A stretch of DNA of 64,000 nt from Eleusine coracana subsp. coracana. Taxonomy: Eukaryota; Streptophyta; Magnoliopsida; Poales; Poaceae. A model generated the notes under the pieces. That model saw nothing but the letters and a program-made list of their open reading frames with translations, ran no database searches and was not told the origin of the DNA. Numbering within the stretch: position 1 is the first letter of the stretch; every line of letters begins with the position of its first letter. Positions 35,029 to 47,469 of this stretch are shown here, one piece after another. Made by a program: the position numbers and the translations under genes. The stretch lies in NCBI GenBank assembly GCA_032690845.1, contig CM064421.1, positions 37,128,963-37,192,962 on the forward strand, given 5' to 3'.

Positions 35029-38000
35029 TTAGTTTGTCTTTGCCTTCGGAGCCTTCTTCTTGGCCTGCCTCTTCGGGATGGAGTTCTTCATGCCCAGGAA
35101 GAACAGGAGAGCACCAAAGAGGGCCAGGTCCTATGATCATAAAGTACCATGAGTAATGCTGGCATGCAATGCGTAAAGGAAAAAAAGTATGACAAAATGC
35201 TCATTGCATGCCAAACATTGAAACAGCATTACCTGTGTGAATTTTGCAAAGAGCTGTGCAAACTCAGCTTTCTCCATGTCGTAGTTGTAGAAGTCATAGA
35301 CAATAGGAGTGATCACAGCAAGGTTGAGCAACTGCAAAGATAGACGTAACAACTATATTAATCAACAGCTAAATTTTATCCAAATTCACAACAACAAAAA
35401 AATGCATGTCATTGGAAGACAGAGAAGACCCAGGGACCCAAAAGTAAATCAACTTATACATTGACTATACGCAAGAATAAGATCAAGAGTGTGAATTTTT
35501 CAGTGAACCAATGTGTGGATCATAAGGAATCAGATACCAGCAGCAAACCATAAAGGTCATAATGACCATACAACCACCAACCAGTAAGGTGATTCAAGTT
35601 TGTTTTGCTTGTGTGTTGCCCAGATTCGTACAGATGGGGAATAAAGTGAAAAGCTACAATGGCAGATCTACTAAATTAAGCACGATTATGGAATGTACAG
35701 CATAGGGTGACTGTTGTATACATCTTGGGATGCCAGTGGCTGGTAGTATCTTCCATTGACCAAAAATGGGTTCACTTGTCTCTAGTAGAGTACAACATTA
35801 AACCTCATCCAAACAATATGAACCTAGCGAAACTGGGAATAAACAATATTTAAGACATAAAGGTACACCATAAAAAACCAGAAAAACAAGCTCTGTTACA
35901 TGCCACTGACCTATATGGCAAGTTTTGCATTATAAGTACATAAGAATTTTAGATCCAGTCGCTATCTGATTCTCAAGTAATAAATAACTAAGATGTGCCA
36001 CTGACCCATATGCCCAGAAATGTAGCATCAGTACAAATTACAGGAAATTTTAGATGCAGTCAACCACAACATCAAGAAAATATGACCATCAGTGCCACAA
36101 TCTTTTTCTCTAACAAGTACAGAGCCTTTAATCCGTTACTCCAAATAAGTTTGGTAGGATAGAGATTTTTTTACCAAAAGCCAGATCTGGCCCCGCTTTG
36201 TATTGAAAGCAAAATAAATGTTTGGTGCTGGGGTTACCAGCTTATAAGAGGTAGCACAACAGAATCAAGCAACAGCTCAACAAAGCTCTACTAAAGTTAT
36301 AGGTAAGCCATTACAAACAAACAGAAACAGAGACTAGGGAAAGTGACTAAGAACAATGTAGGATAGTGATCGACCCAAAGAAGAACCAAATAAACCAAGA
36401 AAGAACAAGGCACACCTAACCAAACAAGAGTATCTGTGTCGGTTTCTCGATAGTAAAATGGAATTTTAGGCGGCCAGTGGAACAAAATGTGAAGATGATG
36501 AGTTTAAAACAAAATGTGAAGATGATGAGTTCCCTAGGAAAGGAAGATGAATATTAAATAGATTATGACACATCAAGCAGATAACATACCAGGAGGTAAG
36601 CCCCAAAAGAGCTGCTCAAGATAAAAAGGAGACCTCCAAGGCCTTTCAGAGCAATTGTTGCAGCGATCACATGCTTCAACTGGATAAATTTGAAAGGAAA
36701 AAGATAAATTAATGACAATAGACCATAATGACTACAGTGCACAACATAAAAAAAAACAAATAGTTACCTCAACATGAGGCACCGCGACTCCCAGATGTGA
36801 AGAGATATTTTTAACAAAGACATTGAACTTAGGCTGAAGGGCCTTTGCTGCTGGCCCACCATCAGTTCCGAATTCACTAAACCTGCACCCAGCACAGAGC
36901 AGAATGTTACCGATTAGAGTAATTATAAGAAGCGCAGCGAAGTTAGTGATTATCCACGTTGTAAAGAAATTTGAACTGTATCTTTCACAAATCCTTCTTC
37001 ATGTGCATTGTATTAAAAACAAAGCACAAAGTAGGCAACCAAGTAAGAATTTATAATTAGATTTTGGGGTTCACTTTGAGGAAATAAAATAGATTCTGCG
37101 GTTATGTAGACATCTTAACTTTCTAAACTGAAGTCGGATCCACCAAAGACCCTAAGTAGCTGCTACTTCAAATTGATCTTAGTCCAAAAAGGAGGAGGCG
37201 GGGTTATTTTACCTCTCCTCTATCTCATGGAAGCAGCCTAACAATTGAGTACAATCACAAACTTGTGGACTATACTTGAGCTTCTAATATCCCAAATTTG
37301 GACTAAGAATTGAGTTGCATTACTGGAAACCTTTGAATCGACTATCTACAGAAGGTTCTCAATGTACTCGCTTGTCAAAATTGTACATGAGTAATAACTA
37401 TCATGCTGTGTAGCATGTGGACATTGAACCTATACCTCAACTAATAATGAGGTGACTGGCTGGGCTTTGTTTACCATCCAGCCCAACATGCTTCCAGCTA
37501 TCGAAGTATCAAACAGATAATTGATCCCATAAATTCAGCATAACAAAAATCCCCAGATGTCTCAAGTAACCATAGCTTAGGTGTAACCACTTAAATCTGG
37601 ATACAGTGATGCTTAAGGGCCACAGTTAAACAAGGCCTCATTTGAACTGGACTACTGAGGATACCGCTAAACAAACACATCCCAATGCCTTCGAGAGCCC
37701 TAACAAAATCTATGTACTACCATACATGACTAGAGAAAATAATTATCCAAGAGAACCTTCTACTTCAGCTCCAGATCAATGCCGCAATTCACTAGTGGAC
37801 ACGTGGATCTCACAAACAAAAATTCCGGTCGTTTTCATGCACCAAACACGAACGTACAACCAGATCCGGCTACCTAAGACGCCCGGACCCCACAAATCAA
37901 AGTAGCCAGCTCCAGATCCAGGGCGCAGTCACCCGCAACCCTAACCTCCACTAAGATTCCACGAACTCTGCACTCAGATCTACCGAAACCGGCCTCGAAT

Positions 38001-38141
38001 CGAAGAACCAGCCAAGCGTGACGGCAATGAGGGTGGTAGGAAGAGGAAGGCGAAGGGTATGAGAGGCACTTACTCCTGGTAGGCGGAGAGGAGGAAGACG
38101 GAGACGAAGAGGACCCTCCCGACGAAGGACACGAACCCCAT
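35029..38141 (-). CDS. HR-like lesion-inducing (HRLI) family membrane protein
   Basis: Five exons on the minus strand: 38141-38074, 36882-36768, 36679-36590, 35331-35233 and 35130-35029, all with GT-AG borders. They join into 474 coding bases, 157 residues, the usual family length. The protein begins MGFVSFVGRVLFVSVFLLSAYQE (first hydrophobic segment, residues about 5-20; remainder of the motif spans two exons). A central segment near 64-92 is rich in Leu/Gly, a third lies near 93-103 (NLAVITPIVYDFYNY), and a fourth near 125-136. A Lys-rich tail (KRQAKKKAPKAKTN) faces one side. Family members are small DoxX-like membrane proteins named for cell-death lesions when overexpressed; the biochemical role is unknown. 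Intron 3 holds a retroposed insertion. Confidence 0.92.
36167..36357 (-). mobile_element. retroposed non-LTR fragment (SINE or truncated LINE) in intron 3
   Basis: A block starting with T7 on the plus strand (a poly-A on the minus strand) is flanked by GTAGGATAGAGAT (36154-36166) and GTAGGATAGTGAT (36358-36370), matching 12 of 13. The inner sequence CCAGATCTGGCCCCGCTTTG recalls 3' ends of grass non-LTR elements. Confidence 0.6.
36481..36531. repeat. 24-bp direct repeat, two copies 3 bases apart
   Basis: AACAAAATGTGAAGATGATG and four more bases occur at 36481-36504 and 36508-36531 inside intron 3 of the HRLI gene. Confidence 0.9.
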
Positions 38142-38265
38142 CTCGGCGACCGGCGGGAGACGGGCAGGGAGGGCGCGGTGCGGTGATGGGGTCGACCTGG
38201 CCGGCGGAGCTCTCTCGGAATCTGGGATGGAGACGGGGGTTTGCTTGTCTGAGCCCCACGCCCTT

Positions 38266-38273
38266 CTTATAAG
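38266..38273 (-). promoter_or_regulatory. TATA-like element of the HRLI gene
   Basis: CTTATAAG, 125 bases upstream of the ATG at 38141. Confidence 0.5.
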
Positions 38274-38687
38274 TCCGTTGGTTAGCCTTTTTGCTGTGAC
38301 GTACCCCCTCGCGTCCTGCGATATTACCGTCGTGCCCCTAAACGTCACGGGAACGTTTTGATTTGCGCTGCTCTTTCCATGGCGCTCTTCTAGGAAGCTG
38401 GCAGGAATGTTCCGGGGCAGCTCAACGTGAGGGGAGACGTGAAGAATGTGCGCTTGTTTACTGCTGAAAAATCTATCGTTGGGGTTGGAATGACAAGAAT
38501 GTTCTTTGTATCCAACTATTCTAGGTCATATGTAGAGCAGTAGAAGTAACGGTTTTGGATTGCTAATAGATAAACTAGAATAAGTATCAGGATAGCTTGG
38601 TGAGTTTGTTTTCGGTAGCATAAATATTAGCGTGGTTTACATCCTAAATAAATTATTACATCCAGTAGTTATTGGAATTGCAATGTA

Positions 38688-38788
38688 CTCCTTCGTTCAG
38701 GATTTATTGTCGTTGCCGACAATCAAATTGTGTAGGTCGTAGTACAATCAAGCCGATAGGAACAACAATAATAACCGAACGGAGGGAG
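38688..38788. mobile_element. short Stowaway-type MITE, 101 bp
   Basis: TA duplications (38686-38687, 38789-38790) flank CTCCTTCGTTCAGGATT ... ACCGAACGGAGGGAG. Confidence 0.85.
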
Positions 38789-38790
38789 TA

Positions 38791-40707
38791 CCACTTTTAA
38801 ATGTAGTTTCTTAATAACATGTCATCAATATATGTAGGGTATCAGTGCCCACAACTCAGTGAGATAAATATAGTCTTTAATGGATGTCTTGTTATAAGCT
38901 CAACACAAGAGCTCATATTGTGTGCTTAATTTATGGGTTGCTAATAATGATCACCATGATTATGCTTTAAAAAACTAATATACTATCTTTATGAGTGTGA
39001 AAAGAACTTCACCATTTTATTTTCAGTTGATTTGGTAATTTTAAGGGTGAGTACGGTATCATATGATCATTGAAAGTATAATCATCCGTGATTACTAGCA
39101 CTTTATTAACTGTGAAAATCACTTTATGTCCATTGGAGAATGGCACGAACTGTATCAATGGGCAATGTGGATGGATAGCCGTATGATCTGTATAATTATT
39201 TGTAGTTGCCATAAACATTCAAGTAAACTCTGCGCAAAGATAAAAAAACATTTGAGTATATTGGATCAATTTCTCATAACTCAAGGGTTGATCCCGCAAA
39301 TCCTTGGACCCAATCGCGCCCCGGGGAGCATGTCGCGCGAGTACCATCGGATCTCAGAGAAATTTCTCCGCTCTGCCACCCATCAGCCCGCCCGACGTTG
39401 GCCGCGCGATTCCCCGTCTCCAGCGCTGCACGGCTGGCTGGACTCTTGTCCCACGCCTCGGAGAGGAGCGCGCCGGGAAGTTTTGAATCCGGAAGCGCGT
39501 GGGGTGTGGGGGTGGAGGAATGGCGTGCCGGTGGCTGTGGTGGTGCCCGCGTCGTGGTATTGGACCACCACCGCGTGGGCACAGCTCGGTCACAGCCGTG
39601 GGGTAGGGCGGCAGCAGAGTGGCGTAAATGTTTCGCTTTTACTCCTGCCGCTTCGTTTCCAGCTGGGCCAGGGTGGTTTACGAGCTGAGGCATTATATTA
39701 TTATTTTCGAAAAAAAAATACTGTACTAATAAGACCACTTGTATTGCATCGACACCCTACCGTGTTTGCTTCCCATGTTGATTTGAAGGATGAATTTTCT
39801 ATTGATGGAGTTTGTTTGCTGCGCATGTCCTCTTGAGGGAATTTTAGCGGCGTGTACCCAACGTGCATGTATGACCGAAAGTTAAACGATGGCGAATAAA
39901 ACAGGTAACCCAGGCAGAATAAACATTGCTACGACTTTGACTGTAGAAACTTCCAGACAGTACATCCAAAGAAGCAACGATACATTCTGTGGGGCTTACA
40001 AGGCAATATCTGAGATTTTCATTAGCGAGTAGCGACTGATGTTTTTGGAAACTGACAAAGTTGTAAAGTTTCGGAACTTCTTCATAAATTGTGCGGAAAT
40101 ATCTCTAACTCTGCGTCGAAGACCAAAGTTAGCGAGCGATACTACTTTTTTTTTTCAATTCAAATTTGCCGAGTTAATAAAACAACCTGAGCAGGTCGCT
40201 CGCTGATACAAGGAAAAAAAAAAAGTGGGCTGGACCGGGCAGAGTAGCAGACCCACTGTATGGTTTGGGCTGGACCGCTGGGGTGGCCGAGAGGACGATT
40301 AGGCTGGACCTGGCTGTGGCTCTTCGGCCTATAGTCATGCCCACTCTGTTATTCACTAGTACTATGTATTTTTATTTTGTTTTTGTTCATCAAATGAATG
40401 GCATCGCACAAAAGTTCGTGCAATTTTGATGTTTCCGAATTTCAATAATGCAATAGACTGAGACGCGTCAAGACCGAGTACGTACTCTGCAGCATTCGTC
40501 AACCTCGCAGTCCACATAATTAAATCGGTTTGCCCATGGCAATGGCACCCATGCGATAGATGTTGATGTTTCATACAAGCCCATCACCTCATTGCATAAT
40601 AAGCCGAAATGAGAATCGATGAAATTTTGTACATTAGAAACCGAATCAGAATCTGATACAGAGGTTTATGCTGCAGTTGTCAGGCGCCACCAATCAGGTC
40701 TGAGGTC
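38791..40707. other. intergenic, no supported gene
   Basis: A GC-rich island at 39300-39690 has overlapping frames in several registers, none recognised. The rest is AT-rich and includes the WAT1 gene's 3' region. Confidence 0.45.
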
Positions 40708-42190
40708 TCATTTCACCGTCTTCAGCGCTTCATTCCTTGCCGCAGAGACATCTCTTACCTTCGCCTGTTTCTCGCAGTCCATCTCGGACACCGGCTCTTT
40801 GCTCGCGCCGTTCTCGTTATCTTTCTCCTTTCCCCACAGCAACATGTAAAGGCCCAGAATCACGACCACCCCGCCGACAATGCTGCAGATCAACAAAGCA
40901 CATCAGAATTCAGAGTAAAGAAATACAAGGACAGTGAACTTCAGGACCACCTTTCCTACATACATACCTGCCAACATATAGGTTTTCGCCAAAGATGAAG
41001 TACGCGAGAATGGCCACCATGATCGTGGACAGGGGATTGAACATGGTGACGAAGACAGGGCCTTTCTTCTCCGTGCACCACAGCTGAACGAAGACCGTGA
41101 AGCCGTTGCAGGCGATTCCCTGTTGAAGAACAACACATGAACAGTTCATGAATCACGAGCAGCATCAACAACAACACTGATGTCAGGGAGTTTGGATGTG
41201 ACCACAACGTACCGAATACACGATGCACCAGAACTTGGTACCGAAGCCGATAAGCCAGTCCTCAGCCTTGTGCTCCATGAACACTGTGAAAACAGTCGAC
41301 TGTATCCCTCCAACTGTGCACATCCATGCCGTCAGCGAGAGCTGGGCCGGGTACCTCTTCAGAGATGACGCCTGCAATTTTCAGACAAGACCGAGATGGA
41401 ACCCGATTCTAGTTAGTCTCCAAATGCGCTTGTGCTCTTATGTGGCACTGAGAAGATCTCGTTTCCTCAAAAAAAAAAAAAAGACAAATAGTAAGAAGAA
41501 GATCTCGGGTAAAACTGGACCTGCATGATGTACCACACTGCCCAGCAGATGCAGCTGGCAACCGCGAGGATCGAACCTTTCACCCAACCCCCATGCGCAG
41601 CGCTGCCGGTGGGTATGTGAAATGGCGATTTCCATAGACTCGCTATCGCCGCTCCCTTGTACAGAGTCATGGTGGTCACCCCAGCGAATGACACAACCGT
41701 CCCTGCGATCTTCGCGAGTCCTCTCGGGCTCCTGACGTCCACAATCTCCATCCTGAAATCAAGACAAAAAAAAGTCGGTGATAAAGGTAGACTGAAAAAA
41801 AATACTACGTTTGAAGTCTCACGTAAGCTGTGCAAAAAGTTGGTCAGGACAGGGGCGATTCACCTGAGGATGATTGCGATGACGAACGTCATCGAAGCGA
41901 CGGAGTTCACCAAGGAAGAGACGAACGTTGCAGACGTGTACATCAAACTTGCGAAGTACATGTTCAGAGTTAAGCTCACACTGCATGCAGGACAAGGAGA
42001 GCGTGTTGTGTCAAACTTGTCTCAAAGAAAGCGACAGTTTCGTGCAAGCCATTCTGTTATTGTCTTTTCTGAAAGTGAAACGTGTTCACGCACGCACTCT
42101 CGTCACTTATCTTGTGCTTACCCCAGAAGCGATAACACAAAAATCTCCAGGAACAGCATGAATGTCATTTTAGGCCGCAGTTTCCTGCAA

Positions 42191-42272
<82 letters not shown>

Positions 42273-42544
42273 AGCAAGGTTTAGAATTCAAAGCATAATA
42301 CCATGATCCGAAATGAAGAAGATGAAGAACTGAGAGCTTACTTCTCATGGTGGTAGGCGAATGGCCAGAGCAGCACGGCGACGAGCAGATGCCGGTAAGT
42401 GATGTAGACGAAGGGGTTGAGCCCCCGGCTGAACGCGGCCTCGGTGAAGTACATGAGCGTGTAGCACAGCTGCGCCAGGGTCATCAGGACGTGCGGCGCG
42501 TACCTGCTCCACACCCCTCCTTTCTCGGCGATCTCAAGCGCCAT
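40708..42544 (-). CDS. WAT1-related (EamA/MtN21-type) transporter, copy 1
   Basis: Seven exons on the minus strand: 42544-42342, 42184-42122, 41980-41864, 41752-41521, 41371-41213, 41119-40968 and 40882-40708, all GT-AG, giving 366 residues. The product starts MALEIAEKGG and shows about ten hydrophobic segments in two EamA halves. Family marks include YRHLLVAVLLWPFAY, LNMYFASLMYTSATF, ASMTFVIAIILRME, and in the second half FNPLSTIMVAILAYFIFGEN and GGVVVILGLYMLLWGKEK. WAT1 itself is a vacuolar auxin exporter in Arabidopsis and other members move amino acids; the substrate here is unknown. It is one half of a tandem pair with the gene at 45429. A (CT)37 tract abuts the exon 2 acceptor. Confidence 0.95.
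42195..42268. repeat. (AG)37 microsatellite in WAT1 copy 1, intron 1
   Basis: Thirty-seven uninterrupted AG units, read as (CT)37 on the coding strand. It ends 10 bases before the exon 2 acceptor boundary (42184), so it forms the polypyrimidine tract. Confidence 0.97.
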
Positions 42545-42655
42545 TCCTGCTGATGAGCTATCAACCAGGAACTAACTACTCCTGAACCCAAGCACAACCA
42601 AAAGTGGTTCCTCGAGAGAAACTGAATCTGGTGTGCAAGGGGAGCAGCCTTGCGC

Positions 42656-42663
42656 TTTATATA
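42656..42663 (-). promoter_or_regulatory. TATA box of WAT1 copy 1
   Basis: TATATAAA on the minus strand, 112 bases upstream of the ATG. Confidence 0.65.
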
Positions 42664-45428
42664 GGCGGCAGCGCGGGGCTCGTGGTGCCGTGCCGTGGGC
42701 TGGCGAGATACTAATCCCACTACCTGAAAACCAGATCACCGTGAATGTGATAAACCGATAGCTACCTGAAATGCAACGGACATCAGGTGCAGCCCAATGA
42801 ATTCCACGCACTTCTTCTCTTTCATCTTCCCGAAGAAGAAAACGAAACTGCCGCATGTGTCGGCATCGGCATCAACTTGGACGAGCCGGAACAGGACAAC
42901 GCTAACAACGGGATGAAAGAATGATGGGAGTGTGCATAAGGTGATTTTGACATGTACAAAAGCCGATTCCTTTGCTCATTCCTGCTAGACCTGCACTATC
43001 ATCAGTGCTGATGCTTTCGGTTTTGGTCAGTGTTTATGGTGCTGAAAAAAGCATTTATAGCTAGTGTGCGTGGCCCTCGGGTAGGGATGGTAGACGAGGA
43101 GCGAGGTGCAGCAGCCGCTGAGCTCAACCAGGCCAAAATTATATATTAATCCAGGGCATGACAGAATAGAGTCTTCAGCGCCCCAGCAGCTGTAACACTG
43201 ACGCATCTGATTTCAGCTTCTGAATCGAGAGAGATTTTAAGAAATGAGCCAGGGAACAGACAATACTTCAACAACTTGTTCCTTCATTCAGGAGCGATCC
43301 TTTTTTTTCGATAAATTCAGGGGCATTCCTTTTCTTTGCACATTTTTTCGTCATGATCATCAATGTAGTAAAAGAAAAGTATTGTTCTATTCTTTTTCTT
43401 AAAATGACACAACAATTCGCTCACTGTGTGCGACTAACATTCGCCTGACGAAGTGACGAGTGTATAGTGATGACCGGACTGATTCCTGTCCACCAGATGT
43501 TCTCATCTCGTCTTTTTATAGCAAATCTTATATGCTGCTTCGCGAACTCCAGTGGGCAGTGGCTGATGACAAAAATGGAAGTGGATGCAAGAACAATCCA
43601 ACCAACTACTGTTTTTTCAAAAAATAAAGGTTGACTTTCAAAATGCAAATGGTTTCAAAACAAAGTGACACCAAAAGCCAAACACTAACACGTCCAAAAA
43701 GCAGAAGCTTTATGCTTAGTTGCCCATCAGTGCTAGCTTGAATGAAGGAGCATTTGCTTAAAATTTGAGCTCCCTTAATAATCTGTCTATTATTTTATTT
43801 ATACTATTATTCTAAAACACCTGGAGTCTTCAATGGGGCAACCACTTAACGCACTGCTTTCGATTTCTCTTTGTTATATTGTTATCCTGAACTTGTGGCC
43901 ACGGGTTGCCGAACTCTGTAAATCTTAGTGTGCGGTCAAGAATTCACTGCTTCTTCAACCTTTCGATAAAACTTTGTTTCCACTCACTCCTTTTTATCGC
44001 AGGAACAGTGCATTTTTCAGAAGACTGATTACTATCTGTGCACGCATCTCACCAAACAGGATTACAGCATGAAACCCTTTTGGGTCACTTGATGGCACGT
44101 CACGAGAATTCCGTTTTGACAGGACAGCTTTTGTGCAAAGGCTAATTAGCGAGACTTAAGTGGCAAACATTCATAGTGGGTTTGAAGTGGCCTCCAGGTA
44201 GGCAAAATGTGGCACACAGATCATCTGCCCCGGCCTTCTTCCTTTTTGGAATCCCATAGTTTCTCCCCGCTCCTCTGCTGCTGCTGTTGCATCGAATAAA
44301 TCCCCATCGAAGGCAGGACGAATAATAAAATTTGTTCGTTTCTCTGGATCAGTCCCGGAAGTGAGAATTTTCGTTGGCTGAAGATACACAGATGCGAGCA
44401 TTAGCGTCGTTTTCCAGTTCAGCGAGTGAAACCTGATTAAGAAAAAAGGAGGGGGGGGGGGGGGGGGGGGGGGGCAGAGAACGCCGTTGAGAGAACCGCA
44501 GATACGGACAACTCATATGACTATCGCGCGACATTTCCATCTGTTTCGTATCGTCTTCGAAAACCAATCCGTTGCATAATTGTTAACTCCGAAAAGGCGG
44601 AAGCATCCTTTGCAAAAAAAAAAAAAAAAACGGGAGCATAACCTGCTTGCTTCTCCGCTGCCGGACACGGCATCTCGTCCATGAAATATTGGTGGATACA
44701 TGTTTTACGTGGGAGTATTTGGATGACAGAAACTACTGTGGACTGGTATTCGAACGCGATATTGGGGCGAACACGATCCCATGGGAGATGGGACATGGCA
44801 AGGATTCTGGATCTCAGAAAGATAAGTAGTTGCACTGCAAGGGCTCATCAACACGCGGGAGGTCCTCTGCCTTTTGCTTCTTTGCTTGTTTTGCATTCTC
44901 GTTCCGTGTAGTTTTTCTGCATTCTGTAGTGTTGTTACGTGACATGAACAACGCACGGTTTCCATCTGTTTTCTTTCACGGAAACAAATTGCTGATCTCT
45001 CGCTCACGGAAAGACCCTCACCCTCTGCCGGACACGTGTCTCATTATAATCCATCGCGTTCACGTCACGTGCGTACCGGCGCGCTGCAACTGCAAGCATG
45101 CAACGCGTTGACAAAGGCGAGTAAACCCCACCTCGCCGGCCTCATCCTGCCCGCTATTATCAAACTTACATCGCATTTAGGCCAAATCATTAGCATTCGT
45201 GTTTACACAAATCAGTCCCTTGCAAACATTGAAACTCATATTGACTGATGAGAACTCTCAGGAAGCTAATTTGGCATCCTGTTTTTTGTTTTGATCACTT
45301 GCGTCATCGATGATTATCTTTCTAATATCTGAGATCAACTCGCTACTTAGTGTTCAGCAGTTGCCTGAAAAACGTCATTATTTTGCCGTTCAGGTGCTGT
45401 TCGGAGGTCGGAGCCGATGAAACATCTT
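42664..45428. other. intergenic between the WAT1 genes
   Basis: No supported gene. Holds the promoter region of copy 1 and a run of 24 G at 44451-44474. The stretch near 43690-43730 (AAAAGCAGAAGCTTTATGC) resembles one at 47411-47440 upstream of copy 2. Confidence 0.5.
44451..44474. repeat. poly-G run of 24
   Basis: Twenty-four consecutive G on the plus strand, 1.9 kb upstream of the WAT1 copy 1 start. Confidence 0.9.
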
Positions 45429-47164
45429 CTAGCTTTCCTGATTCTCACAATCCAATTCGACTGCGTGCTCTTTACTTGATTTTTGTTCTTGATCTTTGTC
45501 CTTGCCCCACAGCAACATGTAAAGGCCCAGAATTACAACCACCCCGCCAATTATACTGTGTATCAACATGATTAACGTATAAATTAAAAAAACATGATTA
45601 ATGTATACGATCATGGACAGAAAATAGAGCCCATGATAAATGAAAAAAAGAACATCAGGAACACCGCTCTGTATTTTTTTTTCATACCTTCCAATATATA
45701 GATTTTCACCAAGGATAAAGTAAGCCAGGATGGCAACCATGACGGTCGAGAGGGGACTGAACATGCTAACAAAGACAGGTCCTTTTTTCTTGTTGCACCA
45801 CAACTGAACGAAGACTGCGAAGCCATTGCAGGTGATTCCCTGAAAACCACAGTTCATGGGCATTATCAAGTTGACACAGTAATGGTGCACGCGTGAAAAC
45901 GTGCATAGGTAATAGGTTTTTGTGATATACTGTGTACGCAATGCACCAGAACTTAAGGCCGAATCCTATCAGCCAGTCTTCGAGCTTGTGATCCATACAC
46001 ACTGCGAAAACTGCTGACTGTATTCCCCCAAGCAGTGACATCCACGTTGTCAGCGAAAGGCTGGCTGGGTACCTCTTTAGAGATGACGCCTGCCATTTGC
46101 AGACCTAAATGAGATGGCTCTAAAAATGAAGCTGCTAATAAACAATCACCTAATTTCTAAATAATTAGTATCTTTTATCTCATGCACTGATTTTTTTTAT
46201 GCAAGAGTTTAGCAGTGGCTCTGGGCGTGTGATGTTGTAAATCAATGACCTGCAAGATGTACCAGAGTGACCAGCATATGCAGCTGGCGACCGCAAGGAA
46301 GGACCCCTTGACCCAACTTTTTTCATGTACAAGTACAGCATTGCTGTGGTGTCTGGGGAGAGGCGCTTTCCAGAGGCTCGCTATTGCCGTTCCTTTGTAT
46401 AGAGTAATGGTAGTCACCCCGGCTAATGACACTACGGTGCCTGCAACTTTTGCGAGTCCTCGCAGGCTCTTCATGTCCACAGCCTCCATTCTGCAAATCA
46501 AGATGAAAGCCACACCGTCAAACTTCTGAGAAATGATGAGATATTTGCATCAATCAAATCTTTAAATTTTAGTTGGGACTGCAAATAATCACCTAAGGAC
46601 GATGGCAATGACAAACGTGATCGAAGCGACGGTGTTTACAACAGAACTGAGAAAGGCTGGAGATGTGTACTTTAGGCTTGCGAAGTACATGTTCAGAGTT
46701 AAGCTTACCCTGCAGCATGAAGATAACACAATTCGGCATTTAATAACTTTTGGGCCAGTGACATGCCATGTTTTTTTTTTCTTTACATGATTTTTTAAAT
46801 CGACAGGTTCTTACCCGAGAAGTGACAACACAAATATCTCTAGAAACAACATGAGTGTCATTTTAGGCCTCAGCTTCCTGCAGAAAAGGAATCAAACAAT
46901 GATCAAAGGTCCTGGCCAAATTGTTCACTCTGCATCCTAGCAAAAGAACGGATCCTACTTTTCATAGTAGTAGGCGAAAGGCCATAGGAGAACAGCAATG
47001 AGGAGATGGCGGTAAGTCACGTAAACGTGGGGCTTGAGCCCCCTGTCGAACGCAGCCTCAGCGATGAAGTACAAGAGCGTGTAGCAGAGCTGCACCAAGG
47101 TCATGAGAACGTGAGGCATATATCTCATCCGCACTCCACCCTCTCCAGAGTCTGGAAGAGCCAT
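45429..47164 (-). CDS. WAT1-related (EamA/MtN21-type) transporter, copy 2
   Basis: Seven exons on the minus strand: 47164-46959, 46877-46815, 46709-46593, 46490-46250, 46089-45931, 45839-45688 and 45555-45429, giving 354 residues. Exons 2, 3, 5 and 6 have exactly the lengths of copy 1 (63, 117, 159, 152), and every intron phase agrees. Sequence marks parallel copy 1: YRHLLIAVLLWPFAY, ASITFVIAIVLRME and FSPLSTVMVAILAYFILGEN. The main differences are a three-residue longer exon 4 and a shorter C-terminal tail (36 bases less in exon 7 plus indels). Membrane transporter of unknown substrate. The gene is divergent from the TPR gene with 766 bases between start codons. Confidence 0.95.
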
Positions 47165-47259
47165 TTCTGCAGCACTGGTTGGTAGAGCACGAGCACGAGA
47201 GGCTAGTGTTTCTCTGGCGAAAAGATTGAGTAATCACTTGTGCTGAGCGCACCCGCTGT

Positions 47260-47267
47260 TTATATAT
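47260..47267 (-). promoter_or_regulatory. TATA box of WAT1 copy 2
   Basis: TATATAAA on the minus strand, 96 bases upstream of the ATG at 47164, closely matching the position in copy 1. Confidence 0.65.
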
Positions 47268-47449
47268 GCAGCTCTCTGTCGTGTCGTGTATATAGCTTGG
47301 CATATTAGCTACTTCAGCGGCTGCGAATTTCACAATATGCTGCGTGTTCTTGACGAAGAAGTTCTCTTTTAATATATATAAAAAAAAAATCAAAACGCTA
47401 ACATGGCCTAAAAGCAAAATGCTTTGATGCTCAATTGCTTCACGGTGCA

Positions 47450-47469
47450 GGGGGGGGGGGGGGGGGGGG
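47450..47469. repeat. poly-G run of 20
   Basis: Twenty consecutive G, then A and four more G, in the divergent promoter region between WAT1 copy 2 and the TPR gene. Confidence 0.9.

Noticed and set aside
41657..42298. 213-codon plus-strand frame
   Set aside because: Antisense to WAT1 exons and ends in the AG microsatellite translated as Arg-Glu repeats.
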